Below the pieces are notes generated by a model. That model made no database searches, was not told the DNA's origin, and saw only the letters and a program-made list of their open reading frames with translations. Below, in pieces: positions 43,251 to 53,349 of a DNA stretch of 64,000 bases; the stretch's first letter is position 1; each line of letters opens with the position of its first letter. The DNA lies in contig NZ_JAMZEC010000001.1 of NCBI RefSeq assembly GCF_024172185.1, positions 5,848,001 to 5,912,000 on the forward strand. Reading direction: 5' to 3'. The stretch is from Nonomuraea roseoviolacea subsp. carminata. Lineage in GTDB: Bacteria; Actinomycetota; Actinomycetes; Streptosporangiales; Streptosporangiaceae. Position numbers and translations under genes: made by a program.

Positions 43251-46200
43251 TGGGGACCTTCCATCGACCGCAGCAGGGCTTCGGCCTCGTCGTCCGAATA
43301 CGCCGCGACCATGAGATAGAGCTCCGCGGCCGCCTCCACGTCGGGCGACGTGAGGTCAGCGGCGAGCTCGGCGACGGTCGGGTGGGAGAACAGTGTGCGC
43401 AGCGGGACCCGCACCTCCAGGGCGTCGCGCAGCCGGGAGGCGATCCGGGTGGCGTTGAGCGAGTGGCCGCCCAGCTCGAAGAGGTTGTCGTGCCGTCCGA
43501 CCTGCCCGCCCAGCACCTCCTGCCAGACGGCCGCGACGACCTGCTCCAGCGGGGTGACGGGGGCGGTGAAGGCGCGCGCCCCCTGGCCGGGGTCCGGCAG
43601 GGCGTGCCGGTCCACCTTGCCCGAGGGGTTGACCGGCAGGGCGTCCAGCGGGACGAACGTGCTCGGCACCATGTACTCGGGCAGCCGCTCGGCCAGGTAC
43701 GGGCGCAGCCCGGTGGTGTCGTCGGCGGCCACGTACGCGACCAGCCGGTCCTCCCGCGCCATGACGAACGCCTCGCGCACGGTGGGGTGCCCGGCCAGCA
43801 CCGCGGCGATCTCGCCGGGCTCGACCCGGTAGCCGCGGATCTTGACCTGGTCGTCGGCGCGGCCCAGGAACTGGATGTCCCCGGCCTCGTCGAGGCGGGC
43901 CAGGTCGCCGGTCCGGTACAGCCGGCGGCCGTCCCGCCAGGTGATGAACCGCTCCGCGGTCAGCTCGGGCTGGCCGTGGTAGCCCCGGGCCAGGCAGGCG
44001 CCGCCGAGGTGCAGCTCGCCGGGGACGCCGTCGGGCGTCTCGTTGCCCAGGCGGTCGAGGATCAGCGCCTGGACGCCCGTGACCGGCCTGCCGATGGGCG
44101 GCAGCCGTGGCCAGTCCTCCGGCGGGCCGGTGAGCGTGTGGGCGATGTCGATGATCGCGCCCTCGGTCGGCCCGTACTGGTTGTGCAGCGTCATCCACGG
44201 CCTGATGAACCGTTCGAGCTGCGGCGTCACCTGGAGCTGCTCGCCCGCCGTGATCACTTCGCGCAGCGTGGCGGGCGGCTCGGCCCCGGCGCCGGCCAGC
44301 GACTGCAGGGCCACGAACGGCAGGAAGATGCGCTCCACCCGGTGGCGGGCGATGTGGTCGAGCAGCGCGGCCGGGTCGCGCCGCACCTCGTCGCTGACCA
44401 TGACCAGCGTCCCGCCGTACGCCCAGGTGCTGAACATCTCCTGCACGGAGACGTCGAAGCCGAGCGCGGTGAACTGCAGGCTGCGGTAGGCGCCGCTGTG
44501 CCAGGCCATGAGGTTGGCGACGGGGCGGTGCGGCATCGCCACGCCCTTGGGCTGTCCGGTCGAGCCGGAGGTGAACAGGATGTAGGCCAGGTCGTCGGGG
44601 CCGGCGCCGCCGTCCGGCCGGTGGTCGGGCCGGCCGTCGAGGTCGGTGTCGACGTGGACGGGCCGCTCGTGCGGCAGCCCGCCGGCCAGCGCCCGGTGCG
44701 TCACCAGGACCGGGGTGTCCACCCGGCCGAGCACCTGCGTGAGACGGCCCTCGGGGTAGGAGGGGTCGAGCGGCACGTACGCGCCGCCCGACTTGAGGAT
44801 CCCCAGCAGCGCCACGGGCAGGTCGAGCGAGCGGCGCACGTGCAGGGCGACCGGCACCTCGGGGCCGACGCCGAGCTCGCGCAGCAGGTGGGCGAGCCGG
44901 TTGGCGCGCCGGTCGAGCTCGGCGTAGGTGAGGGCGGCGCCCTCGAACTCGACGGCGACCGCGTCGGGCGTCCGGTCGGCCTGCTGCTCGAACAGCCCGT
45001 GCAGGGTCCGGTCGGGGCCGCGGCCGGCGGGGCCGTGGTCACGGGTGAGCAGCGTGGAGACCGGCGCGGCCGGGTCGGCCGCCACCTGCTCCAGGACGCG
45101 CACGTAGTGGCCCAGCAGGCGCTCGGCCGTGGCGCGCTCGAACAGGTCGGTGGCGAACTCCAGGCTCATCTCGCGCCCTTCGGCGTACAGCACCAGGTCG
45201 GCCTTGGCGCCGCCGTTCTCCACCTCCTCCAGCATCCGGAAGGTCACCCCGTCGGCCCGTAGCGCGGCCGGGGGTTCCTGCATCGCGAACATCACGTCGA
45301 AGGGCGGCCGGCCGTCCGGGCAGAGCTCCCGCACGATCTCCTCGAGCGGCACGTCCGTGGGCGTGGCGAGCACACCGGCTCGTACGCGGGCCAGCAGGCG
45401 CTCGAACGACGGGTCGCCCGCCAGGCCGGTCCTGATCGGCAGCGTCTCCACGAAGAACCCGATCGCGGCGTCCGCGCCCGGCGCCTCCCGGCCGGAGAAC
45501 GGCACGCCCGTCACGATGTCGTCCCGGCCGCTGTAGCGGTGCAGCAGGGCCTGGAACGCCGCGAACAGCACCATGAACGGGCTGGCCTGAGCGCGCCGGC
45601 CCAGCGACTCCAGCTCGGTGAGCAGTCCGTCGGGCAGCGTGGCCCGCACCCGGCCGCCGCGCCGCGACGGGCCGGACGGTCCCGGGCCGTCGGCGGGCAG
45701 CCCCAGCCGCTCGGGCGGCGACTCCAGGAGCTTCCTCCAGTACGGCATGCCGTCCGCGCCCCGCGCCCGCCGGTGCGCTCCGGCCGGCGCGGGCAGGCTC
45801 TCGCCCGCGTAGAGCCGCGCCAGCTCGTCCAGGAAGACCCCGGCGGACCAGCCGTCGAAGGCGATGTGGTGGACGTTCACCAGCAGCCGGTGGCTGTCGT
45901 CGGCGAGCCGCAGCAGCAGCGCCCGCAGCACGGGGCCGGTGCTCAGGTCGAAGGGGTCACGGGCGGCGTGCTTGGCCAGCGCGGTCGCGCCGCGCGGGGT
46001 GGCGTCCATGACCTTCAGCGGTACGGTCACCGCCGGCTCCACCACGGGCACCGGCTCGCCGTCGCGCTCCTCGTAGCGGGTGCGCAGGGGCGCGTGCCGG
46101 CGGACGATCTCGTTGATCGCCGCCTCCAGGCGCCCGGTGTCGAGGGGGCCGTCGAGGGCGTACAGGATGGGCACGTTGTACTGCGCGCCGGGCGCCACCT

Positions 46201-47944
46201 GGTCGATGAACCAGAGCCGGCGCTGCGCGGGCGTCAGCCCGCCCCCGTCCTCGGTCGCCGCGGCCGTCCGCGGCAGGCCGTCGACCGCGCGGGCCAGTTC
46301 GGCGACCGTGGGGTGCTCGAAGAGCATCCGGGGCTCGACGGGCTTGCCCAGGCTCTCGACGGCGCGGGCGGCGATGCGCATCGCCAGCAGCGACTGGCCG
46401 CCCAGGGCCAGGAAGTCGTCGTCCGCGCCGACGGTGCCGGCGTCGAGGACGTCCTGCCAGATCTCGGCGAGTGCCACCTCGGTCGGGGTGCCGGGCGGGA
46501 CGGTGGAGCGGGACTCGCGGACCGGGTCGGGCAGCGCGGCGCGGTCGACCTTGCCGTTGCCGGTCAGCGGGAGCTCGTCCAGGAACACCCAGGCGGTGGG
46601 GATCATGTAGTCGGGCAGGAGCCGGCGCAGGTGGACGCGCATCTCCTGCTCGGTCGCCGTCCCCACGACGTAGGCGACCAGGTCGCGGCCGCGGACGGCG
46701 GTGGTGACGGCCCGCACGCCCTGGTGACGGCCGAGCACGGTCTCGATCTCGCCGAGCTCCACCCGGTTGCCGCGGATCTTGACCTGGTCGTCGAGCCGTC
46801 CCAGGAACTCGAACGCGCCCGCCGGATCGCGGCGGGCCAGGTCTCCGGTGCGGTAGAGGAGCCGGCCGTCCTGGTCGCGGACGAAGCGCTCGGCCGTGAG
46901 GTCCGGCCGGCCGAGGTAGCCGAGGCCGACGCACACGCCGCCGAGGTGGATCTCGCCCTCCTCGGCGGGCCGCATCTCCTCGTCCAGCAGGTGGACGGTG
47001 ACGCCGGGCAGGGGTGTGCCGAGCGCGGGCGGACGGCTCCGGTCGTCCCGGGGCGGCACCTCGCCGGCGATCGCGTTGACCGCGCACTCGGCCGGGCCGT
47101 ACAGGTTGACCAGCTTGAAGGGGAGCCCGGGGCGCGGGTAGGTGGTGAGCCGGTCGCCGCCGGTGCTCAGCGTCGCCAGCCTGGTCTCCGCGGGCCAGGA
47201 CAGGCCGAGCAGGCCCTCGGCGATGGGGGTGGGCGCGTAGCAGGTGGTCAGCTCCTGCTCGACGATCCAGTCGCGCAGGGCGGGCAGGGAGAGCCTGGTG
47301 CGCTCGTCGGGGATGACCATCGTGGTGCCCGCGGTCAGGTACATCCAGATCTCCCAGACCGACGGGTCGAAGTTGGGGCTGGTGAGCAGCGGGGCACGGC
47401 CGCCCAGCCCGAAGGTCTCGTGCGACCACGCGATCAGGTTGGCCAGCGCGCGGTGGGGGACGAGCACGCCCTTGGGAGTCCCGGTCGAGCCGGAGGTGTG
47501 GACGACGTAGGCCGGATCCTCGGGCCCGGCGTCGGGAAGGGGCGGCGCGTCCGCCGCGGTGAGCTCGTCGATCACGGGGATGCCGTCGGGGACCAGGGAT
47601 CGCCACTCCGGCGCCGTGACCACGGCCGAGGCTCCCGCGAGCATGGCGCGGATCCGCTCGGCAGGGGTGGCGGGGTCGATCGGCGCGAAGGCGAGGCCCG
47701 CCTTCATGGCGCCGAGCTGGCCCGCGACCAGCCGGGTGGAACGGTCCGCCAGCACGGCGACCCAGGGCTGACCGGTCGTCGTGAAAGGACGCAGCCGCAC
47801 GGCGAGGCCGTTCGCGAGGCGGTCCAGGTCACTGTAAGTGAAGTGATCTTGACCGGCCGAAATGGCGATCCCTTCTGGGGTCTCGCGCAGCCGATCCTGG
47901 TAAAGCCGCAGAACAGATGCGAAAGGTGATGCATCTGACGTCAT
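43247..47944 (-). CDS. Bimodular NRPS (A-PCP-C-A-PCP), loading protein
   Basis: The 1565-residue product starts MTSDASPFASVLRLYQDRL; a GTG at 47989 is a weaker alternative. Domains, by approximate residue: A1 10-480 (HTSGSTGTPKG), PCP 485-550 (GGQSL), C 565-980 (HHIAFDGW), A2 980-1450 (FTSGSTGQPKG), PCP near 1491 (GGHSL), then a C-terminal helix suited to docking (DDEAEALLRSMEG). With no C domain in front, A1 starts the chain. My pocket reading for A1 is D-P-W-Y-S-G-L-V-N-K, which I cannot assign. A2 reads D-V-Q-F-I-A-Q-I-I-K, nearest the proline code DVQLIAHVVK (6 of 10). It is the first gene of the operon, 157 bases after a GntR gene. Confidence 0.94.
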
Positions 47945-48000
47945 TGTCGCGCCTGCCGATTGTTGAGTTTTTTGCGCCGTTTTCGGCACGCCGCGGATCA

Positions 48001-48029
48001 GGATGATTGATCACCAGATCGGTGTCAAC
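48001..48029 (-). promoter_or_regulatory. Possible promoter of the NRPS operon
   Basis: On the minus strand TTGACA (48029-48024) is followed after 17 bases by a poor -10 (CATCCT), upstream of the NRPS start. The segment also holds an imperfect dyad (TGATCACC / GGTGTCA). Only the -35 match is good. Confidence 0.3.
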
Positions 48030-48101
48030 CCTCTTGCGATCACCCCGCTGGCTCCTCCAAGCGGCCCGCAAGACAGGCGCCACCGGGCTCCAAGAGGCCC
48101 C

Positions 48102-48824
48102 CTATCGGGGGTCGCGGTAGATGGTGAGCCGGTAGGAGTAGCGGTCGCCCCGGTAGAGCGAGTCGGCGCGCTCGACGGCCCGGCCGCGGGCGTCGAAGCC
48201 GGTGCGCTGCACGAGGAAGGCCGGCGAGAACGGCGGCGCGTCGAGCGCCCGGGCGTCGTCCGGGCCGAGCACGGTCGCCCTGATCGTCTGCTCCGCGCGG
48301 TGCAGGGTCAGCCCGTGGCGGGCCGACAGCACCTCGTACAGCGAGCCGTCCAGCTCCGGCTCCAGGTCGTCGGGCACGAGCTCGGCGGGCAGGTAGCTGT
48401 GCTCCAGGCACATCGGCTCGTCGTCGGCGGTGCGGACCCGGCGGATGTGCAGGACCTCCGCGGACGGGCTGATCCGCAGGGCGTAGCCGATGTCGGCGCC
48501 CGCCGGGATCCGCTCGCAGCTCACCTCCAGCGACCCCGGGCGCAGGCCGCGCGAGCGCATGTCCTCGGTGAAGGAGGTCAGCTCGACGGACTTGTGGATG
48601 CGCGGCTCGCTGACGAACGTGCCCGAGCCCTGCACCCGGTAGACTCGCCCTTCCCGTTCGAGCTCGTCCAGGACGCGCCGCACGGTGAGCCGGCTGACGG
48701 AGAACTCCTCGGCCAGGCTGCGCTCGGTGGGCAGCCGCTCGTGCGGGGCCAGCTCGCCGACCAGCAGGCCGGCCAGGTGCCGACGCAGCCGATCGGACTT
48801 GGCCGGGGGGCGCTCCGTCGTCAT
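48102..48824 (-). CDS. GntR-family regulator, HutC/DasR type (UTRA domain)
   Basis: The 240-residue product has an N-terminal wHTH (LVGELAPHERLPTERSLAEEFSVSRLTVRRVLDELEREGRVYRVQGSGTFV) and a C-terminal UTRA effector domain (EVLHIRRVRTADDEPMCLEHSYLPAELV). This subfamily includes amino-sugar sensors such as DasR and NagR. It is divergent from nanE-nanK, which it likely controls through the palindrome at 48847. On its own strand the NRPS operon follows, so it could also influence antibiotic production, an inference from position. Confidence 0.9.
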   Translation of the reverse strand: MTTERPPAKSDRLRRHLAGLLVGELAPHERLPTERSLAEEFSVSRLTVRRVLDELEREGRVYRVQGSGTFVSEPRIHKSVELTSFTEDMRSRGLRPGSLEVSCERIPAGADIGYALRISPSAEVLHIRRVRTADDEPMCLEHSYLPAELVPDDLEPELDGSLYEVLSARHGLTLHRAEQTIRATVLGPDDARALDAPPFSPAFLVQRTGFDARGRAVERADSLYRGDRYSYRLTIYRDPR

Positions 48825-48846
48825 GGTCCAGGAGTCTAGGCCCTCG

Positions 48847-48895
48847 ATTGGTGTACTCCAATAGCTTGACCGTGAGAGGAACCCGCATCTATACC
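48847..48895 (+). promoter_or_regulatory. nanE promoter with overlapping GntR operator
   Basis: A palindrome-like ATTGGTGTACTCCAAT (48847-48862) is followed by TTGACC (48866-48871), an 18-base spacer and TATACC (48890-48895). The operator touches the -35, so bound GntR would block transcription of nanE. Confidence 0.6.
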
Positions 48896-48949
48896 AGTCT
48901 GATGCGACAGAATGGGCATGCCCTCATGGGTTCCGGCGGGCGGGAGTGG

Positions 48950-49603
48950 ATGAACCGGCTGCGCGGCGGCCTGATCGTCTCCTGTCAGGCTCCCGAAGGT
49001 CACCCGCTCCGGGACCCGGAGGTGATCGCCCGCCTGGCCGAGTGCGCCGTGCTGGGCGGCGCCGCGGGCCTGCGGATCAACTCGGCCGCGGACGTGCTGG
49101 CGGCCCGCGGGCGTACGGACGTCCCCGTGATCGGCCTGCACAAGGTCAGGCACGGCCACCGGGATGTGATCACGCCGACACTGGAGCACGCGGCCGGGCT
49201 CGCCGCCGCCGGCGCCGACATGATCGCCGTGGACCTCACGCCCGAGACCCCCGGCCCCGGCCTGAAGCTGATCGAACGGATCCACGCCCTGGGAGTGGCC
49301 GTCATGGGCGACGTCTCGACCCTCGGCGAGGGCCTGGACGCCTGGGAGGCCGGCGCCGACGTCGTCGGCACCACGCTGTCCGGCTACACCGCGCGCCAGC
49401 TCCCCACACCGGACGAACCCGACCTCGACCTCGTCGGCGCGCTCGCCGCGCGCGGCGTGCGGGTGGTCGCCGAGGGCCGCTACCGCACCGAGCGGCAGGT
49501 ACGGCAGGCGTTCACGGCGGGCGCGTGGGCCGTGGTGGTCGGCGGCGCGATCACCGACCCGGTCTCCATCACCCGGCGGCTGGCCGCCGCGGCGCCGCGA
49601 TGA
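48950..49603 (+). CDS. nanE: N-acetylmannosamine-6-phosphate 2-epimerase
   Basis: The 217-residue TIM-barrel protein starts at the ATG after GGGAG (MNRLRGGLIVSCQAPEGHPL). NanE signatures include IVSCQAPEGHPLRDPE, PVIGLHKV, AADMIAVDLTPE-like and VVGTTLSGYT. It converts ManNAc-6-phosphate to GlcNAc-6-phosphate in the cytoplasm, feeding aminosugar metabolism. The stop overlaps the next start (ATGA), and no sialic-acid aldolase or transporter gene is in the window. Confidence 0.92.
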   Translation: MNRLRGGLIVSCQAPEGHPLRDPEVIARLAECAVLGGAAGLRINSAADVLAARGRTDVPVIGLHKVRHGHRDVITPTLEHAAGLAAAGADMIAVDLTPETPGPGLKLIERIHALGVAVMGDVSTLGEGLDAWEAGADVVGTTLSGYTARQLPTPDEPDLDLVGALAARGVRVVAEGRYRTERQVRQAFTAGAWAVVVGGAITDPVSITRRLAAAAPR

Positions 49604-50511
49604 CCCGGCTCGCGTCGGCCGTCGGGGCCGCCGCGATGACCCCGCTCGCGCTGGCCGTCGACATCGGCGGCACGAAGATCGCGGCCGGCCTCGTGGCCCC
49701 GGACGGCACCCTCCTCGAACGGCGCAGGACCCCCACCCCCGGCCGTGGGCCGGAGATCCTGCGGGCCGTCGCCGGGCTCGCCGGGCCGCTGGCTGAGCGG
49801 GCCGCCGTGTGCGGCATCGGCACCGCCGGCACCGTCGACCCGACGGGACGCATCGCCTCGGCGACCGACCTGCTCGCCGACTGGGCGGGCACCGACGTCA
49901 AGGGCGCGGCGGAGCGGGCGCTGGGGCTCCCGGTGCTCGTGCTCAACGACTGCCACGCCGCCGGGGCCGCCGAGGCGCGCGCCGGAGCGGCCCGCGGCGC
50001 CCGCACGGCGCTGGTCGTCGCCATCGGGACGGGCGTCGGCGGGGCGGTCTGCGCCGAGGGACGGGTGCTGACCGGTGTCTCCGGCACCGCCGGGAGCATC
50101 GGCCACCTGCCCGCCCCCGCCGACGCCGGCGTCCGCTGCTCGTGCGGGGCGCTCGACCACGTCGAGGCGTACGCGTCCGGCCCGGCCATCGAGCGCGCCC
50201 ACCGCGAGCGGACCGGGCAGGCGCTGCCCCTGGCCGAGATCGGCCGGCTCGGCTCCCCGGTCATCGGCGAGGCGGCGCGGCTCATGGGCCGGGTGCTCGC
50301 CGGCGCCGCCAACCTGATCGACCCCGACGTGATCGTCATCGCGGGCGGGGTCTCGATGCTCGGCGCGGCGCTGCTCGGCCCCATGGAGGCGGCCTACCGT
50401 GCCGAGGCGCTGCCGGGCCCGTCCGCCGTGCCGCTCCGCCGGGCCCGTCTCGGCGAGGACGCGGGGCTGGTGGGGGCGGGCCTGGAAGCCCTGTCTCACC
50501 TGGCCCCGTAG
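49600..50511 (+). CDS. nanK: ROK-family sugar kinase, probable N-acetylmannosamine kinase
   Basis: The 303-residue product has the ROK phosphate motif (LALAVDIGGTKIAAGLV), the catalytic Asp in LVLNDCHAA, the second phosphate motif (VVAIGTGVGGAVCAEG) and the zinc/ROK signature region (HLPAPADAGVRCSCGALDHVE). It is co-translated with NanE, so ManNAc phosphorylation is the likely reaction; glucokinase or other ROK substrates cannot be excluded from sequence alone. Confidence 0.85.
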   Translation: MTRLASAVGAAAMTPLALAVDIGGTKIAAGLVAPDGTLLERRRTPTPGRGPEILRAVAGLAGPLAERAAVCGIGTAGTVDPTGRIASATDLLADWAGTDVKGAAERALGLPVLVLNDCHAAGAAEARAGAARGARTALVVAIGTGVGGAVCAEGRVLTGVSGTAGSIGHLPAPADAGVRCSCGALDHVEAYASGPAIERAHRERTGQALPLAEIGRLGSPVIGEAARLMGRVLAGAANLIDPDVIVIAGGVSMLGAALLGPMEAAYRAEALPGPSAVPLRRARLGEDAGLVGAGLEALSHLAP

Positions 50512-50586
50512 CGCCCCATGGCGGCGTCCGGGCGGTCCCGCGGGCGCCGTCAGGGGCGCTGGCCGTCGCGCGGCGGCCGGATCCGC

Positions 50587-50622
50587 GGACCGGTTCACGG
50601 ACCGGTTCACGGACCGGTTCAC
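50587..50622. repeat. 12-bp triple tandem repeat across the MMPL stop
   Basis: GGACCGGTTCAC is repeated exactly three times (50587, 50599, 50611). Read on the minus strand it supplies the MMPL stop TGA and two more in-frame TGA codons. Confidence 0.92.
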
Positions 50623-52787
50623 GCGCGGGACGATGCCTTCTCCGGCGCGCCGGTTCCGGCGCGCGCCAGGCGGCTCGGCCACCACGCCCGCCCGCCCAGG
50701 TCCCGCACCAGCGCCGGCACCAGCAGCGAACGCACCACCAGCGTGTCGAGCAGCACCCCGAAGGCGACGATGAAGGCGATCTGCACGAGGAACGCCAGCG
50801 GGATCACCACCAGCGCGGCGAAGGTGGCGGCCAGCACGACACCGGCCGAGGTGATCACCCCGCCGGTGGTGACCAGCCCGCGCAGCACGCCCTCCCGGGC
50901 CCCGTGGCGGGCGGTCTCCTCGCGTACCCGGGACATGAGGAAGATGTTGTAGTCCACGCCCAGCGCGACCAGGAAGACGAACCCGTACAGCGGCACCGAC
51001 GCGTCGCTGCCGGTGAAGCCGAGCAGGTGCGTGAAGACCAGCTCCGAGACGCCGAGCGTGGCCAGGAAGTTCAGGGCCACGGTCGCCACCAGCAGCAGCG
51101 GCGTCGTCAGCGAGCGCAGCAGGGCGACGAGGACGACCAGGATGACCGCCAGCACGACCGGGACGATGAGCAGTGTGTCGCCCTTCGCGGTCTCGGTCGT
51201 GTCGTAGCGCTGGGCGCTGTACCCGCCGACCAGCACGCCGTCCTCGGCCCGGAACGCGGCGCGCAGGCGCTTGACCGTGTCCTGGGCGGCGTCGCCGTCA
51301 GGGGAGTCGCGCAGCGTCGCCTCCACCAGCACGAGCCCGTCCACGACCTTGGGGGCGTCGCCCGGCCGCCCGCTCCGCGTCACCGCCGCGGCCTCCGACA
51401 CGCCCTCGGTGCGGCGGGCCGTCGCCACCACGGCCGCGGCCCGCCCCTCGGGGGCCACGACGACCGCGGGCTGTCCGGACCCGCCGGGGAAGTGCGCGCC
51501 CAGCGCCGCCTGCGCCGCGACCGACGGCGCGTCGTTCACGAACGTCTCGTCCAGCGGCACGCCCCTGGCGTCGAAGCGCGGCGCGAGCAGGGCGAGGGCG
51601 GCGAGGGGCAGGACGGTCGCGATCCACAGCCGGCGCGGACGGCGGTCGACCAGGGCGGCCACGCGCTCCCAGATCCCGCGGGCGCCGGCGGCGGCCGGAC
51701 GCGGCCGGCGCGACGCGGACGGGGACGCGGACGGGGACGGGGACGGCAGCGGGGGAGTGGCGCCGCGCACGGAGCCGGGCGCCGGTCGCGCCGGCCACAG
51801 CGCGGCGCGGCCGAGCAGCATGAGAGCCGCGGGCAGGAAGGTCAGCGCGCTGAGCGCGGCGCAGGCGATGCCGATGGCGCCCACGGGCCCGAGCGCGCGG
51901 TTGTTGGTCAGGCTGCTGAGCAGCAGCGCCAGCAGCCCGAGCACCACCGTGGCGGCGCTGGCGGCGATCGGCTCGAACGAGCGCCGCAGCGCGACGCGGC
52001 CGGCGGCGAAGCGGTCGGCCCCGGCCGCCAGCTCCTCGCGGAAGCGGGCGGTCAGCAGCAGCGCGTAGTCGGTGGCCGCGCCGATGACCAGGATGAACAG
52101 GATGCCCTGCACCTGACCGTCCACCCGGACGACGTCGTGGTCGGCCAGGACGTACACCACGGCGCAGGCCACGCCGAGCGCGAAGACCGCGCCCGCGATG
52201 ATGACCAGGGGCAGCAGCACGCTGCGGTAGACCGCGAGCAGGATGACCAGCACGGTGATCAGCGCGACGCCGAGCAGCAGCCCGTCGATGCCGGCGAACG
52301 CCCCGGACAGGTCGGCCCGGGTGGCGGCCGGCCCCGCGAACCGTACCCGCAGGCCGTCGACCCGCACCGCCGGGCCGATCCGGTCGAGGGTCTCGCGCAG
52401 GGAGCCGCCGGAGGCGGGGCCGAGCGGGACGACGCCCCGCAGGGCGCGGTGGTCGTCCGAGCCGAGGGCGGGCGAAGGGACCCCGGCGACGCCCTCGGCG
52501 CCGCGCAGCGCGGCGAGCCGCCGGGTCGCCTCGGCGCCCTGCTCGGCGGTGACGTCCTTCCCGTCCGAGGTCCACACGACGATCAGGGGCTGCGCCTCGC
52601 CCTCCCGGAACCGGTCCTGCACCTCCAGCACGCGCGTCGACTCCGCGCTTCGCGGCAGGAACGCCGCCTGGTCGTTGGTGGACACCTCGGTGAGCCGGCC
52701 GGCGAAGGGCCCCGTCCCGCCGCCCGCGGCCAGCCAGGCGAGCACGAGCAACGCGGGAACGAGCCACCGGACCGATCGCCGCGCCAT
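50619..52787 (-). CDS. MMPL-family RND transporter
   Basis: The 722-residue product starts at the ATG after GGAGG (MARRSVRWLVPALLVLAWLAAG). Two repeats each have one leading helix, an extracytoplasmic domain and a five-helix bundle (LLGVALITVLVILLAVYRSVLLPLV; VLFILVIGAATDYALLLTARF; VFLVALGVDYNIFLMSRVREE). A Pro/Ser/Arg linker with SPSPSASPSASRRPRP-like sequence joins the halves. Such proteins export lipids, siderophores or drugs using the proton gradient. A MarR gene is divergent with a shared operator, so expression is probably drug- or metabolite-induced. Confidence 0.93.
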   Translation of the reverse strand: MARRSVRWLVPALLVLAWLAAGGGTGPFAGRLTEVSTNDQAAFLPRSAESTRVLEVQDRFREGEAQPLIVVWTSDGKDVTAEQGAEATRRLAALRGAEGVAGVPSPALGSDDHRALRGVVPLGPASGGSLRETLDRIGPAVRVDGLRVRFAGPAATRADLSGAFAGIDGLLLGVALITVLVILLAVYRSVLLPLVIIAGAVFALGVACAVVYVLADHDVVRVDGQVQGILFILVIGAATDYALLLTARFREELAAGADRFAAGRVALRRSFEPIAASAATVVLGLLALLLSSLTNNRALGPVGAIGIACAALSALTFLPAALMLLGRAALWPARPAPGSVRGATPPLPSPSPSASPSASRRPRPAAAGARGIWERVAALVDRRPRRLWIATVLPLAALALLAPRFDARGVPLDETFVNDAPSVAAQAALGAHFPGGSGQPAVVVAPEGRAAAVVATARRTEGVSEAAAVTRSGRPGDAPKVVDGLVLVEATLRDSPDGDAAQDTVKRLRAAFRAEDGVLVGGYSAQRYDTTETAKGDTLLIVPVVLAVILVVLVALLRSLTTPLLLVATVALNFLATLGVSELVFTHLLGFTGSDASVPLYGFVFLVALGVDYNIFLMSRVREETARHGAREGVLRGLVTTGGVITSAGVVLAATFAALVVIPLAFLVQIAFIVAFGVLLDTLVVRSLLVPALVRDLGGRAWWPSRLARAGTGAPEKASSRA

Positions 52788-52803
52788 AGAGTCGCCTCCA
52801 CAT

Positions 52804-52836
52804 AACTCAATCAGCAAATATCTCAATGATTGAGTT
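52804..52836. promoter_or_regulatory. MarR operator between exporter and regulator
   Basis: AACTCAATCA (52804-52813) is the exact complement of TGATTGAGTT (52827-52836). Nested at 52822-52834 is the perfect palindrome CTCAATGATTGAG. The site is strikingly AT-rich and lies between the MMPL and MarR starts. Confidence 0.85.
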
Positions 52837-52852
52837 AATGTAGCATTGCGTC

Positions 52853-53314
52853 ATGGAGGGTGGCACCGGGGGGGACATCGACCTGCGGTCGTTCGCGGTG
52901 CGCCTGCGCCGCATGACCGCGGAGCTGAACCGCATCGCCCAGGAGTTCGCCGCCGCGTACGGGCTGCACACCACCGACCTCCGGGCGCTGATCATCATCT
53001 TGGACGCGCCCACGCCGATCACGCCGAGCCGGCTGCGCGAGGAGCTCAACCTCACCTCGGGCGCGGTCACGGCCTGCCTCGACCGGCTGGAGCGCGCCGG
53101 GCACATCCGCCGGGTCCGCGACGCGCATGACCGCCGCGTCGTCCACCTGCACTACCTCGACGCGGCCAAGGAGTTCGCCGCCGCCTTCTTCCGGCCGCTC
53201 GGCCGCAGCACGGACCAGGTCGTGCGGCGGTTCAGCCCGGAGGAGCTGCGCACGGCGGCGGCCTTCCTCGACGCCATGAACGACGAGCTGATCGCGCTGC
53301 GCGACGCGCCCTGA
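52853..53314 (+). CDS. MarR-family transcriptional regulator
   Basis: The 153-residue product has the MarR winged helix (TTDLRALIIILDAPTPITPSRLREELNLTSGAVTACLDRLERAGHIRRVRDAHDRRVVHLHYL) and dimerisation helices at both ends. It starts 15 bases after the CTCAAT operator and is divergent from the MMPL exporter, the usual autoregulated efflux arrangement. Its stop lies in a 14-bp tandem repeat. Confidence 0.92.
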   Translation: MEGGTGGDIDLRSFAVRLRRMTAELNRIAQEFAAAYGLHTTDLRALIIILDAPTPITPSRLREELNLTSGAVTACLDRLERAGHIRRVRDAHDRRVVHLHYLDAAKEFAAAFFRPLGRSTDQVVRRFSPEELRTAAAFLDAMNDELIALRDAP

Positions 53315-53349
53315 CCCTCAGCCCCTGACCCTCAGCCCCTGACCTTCAG
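53311..53349 (+). repeat. 14-bp tandem repeat across the MarR stop
   Basis: CTGACCCTCAGCCC occurs at 53311 and 53325, with a partial third copy at 53339. The MarR TGA (53312-53314) is within the first unit. Confidence 0.9.

Noticed and set aside
45539..47929. A 796-codon plus-strand frame opposite the first NRPS
   Set aside because: Antisense to intact A and C domains with all core motifs; no domain in the translation.
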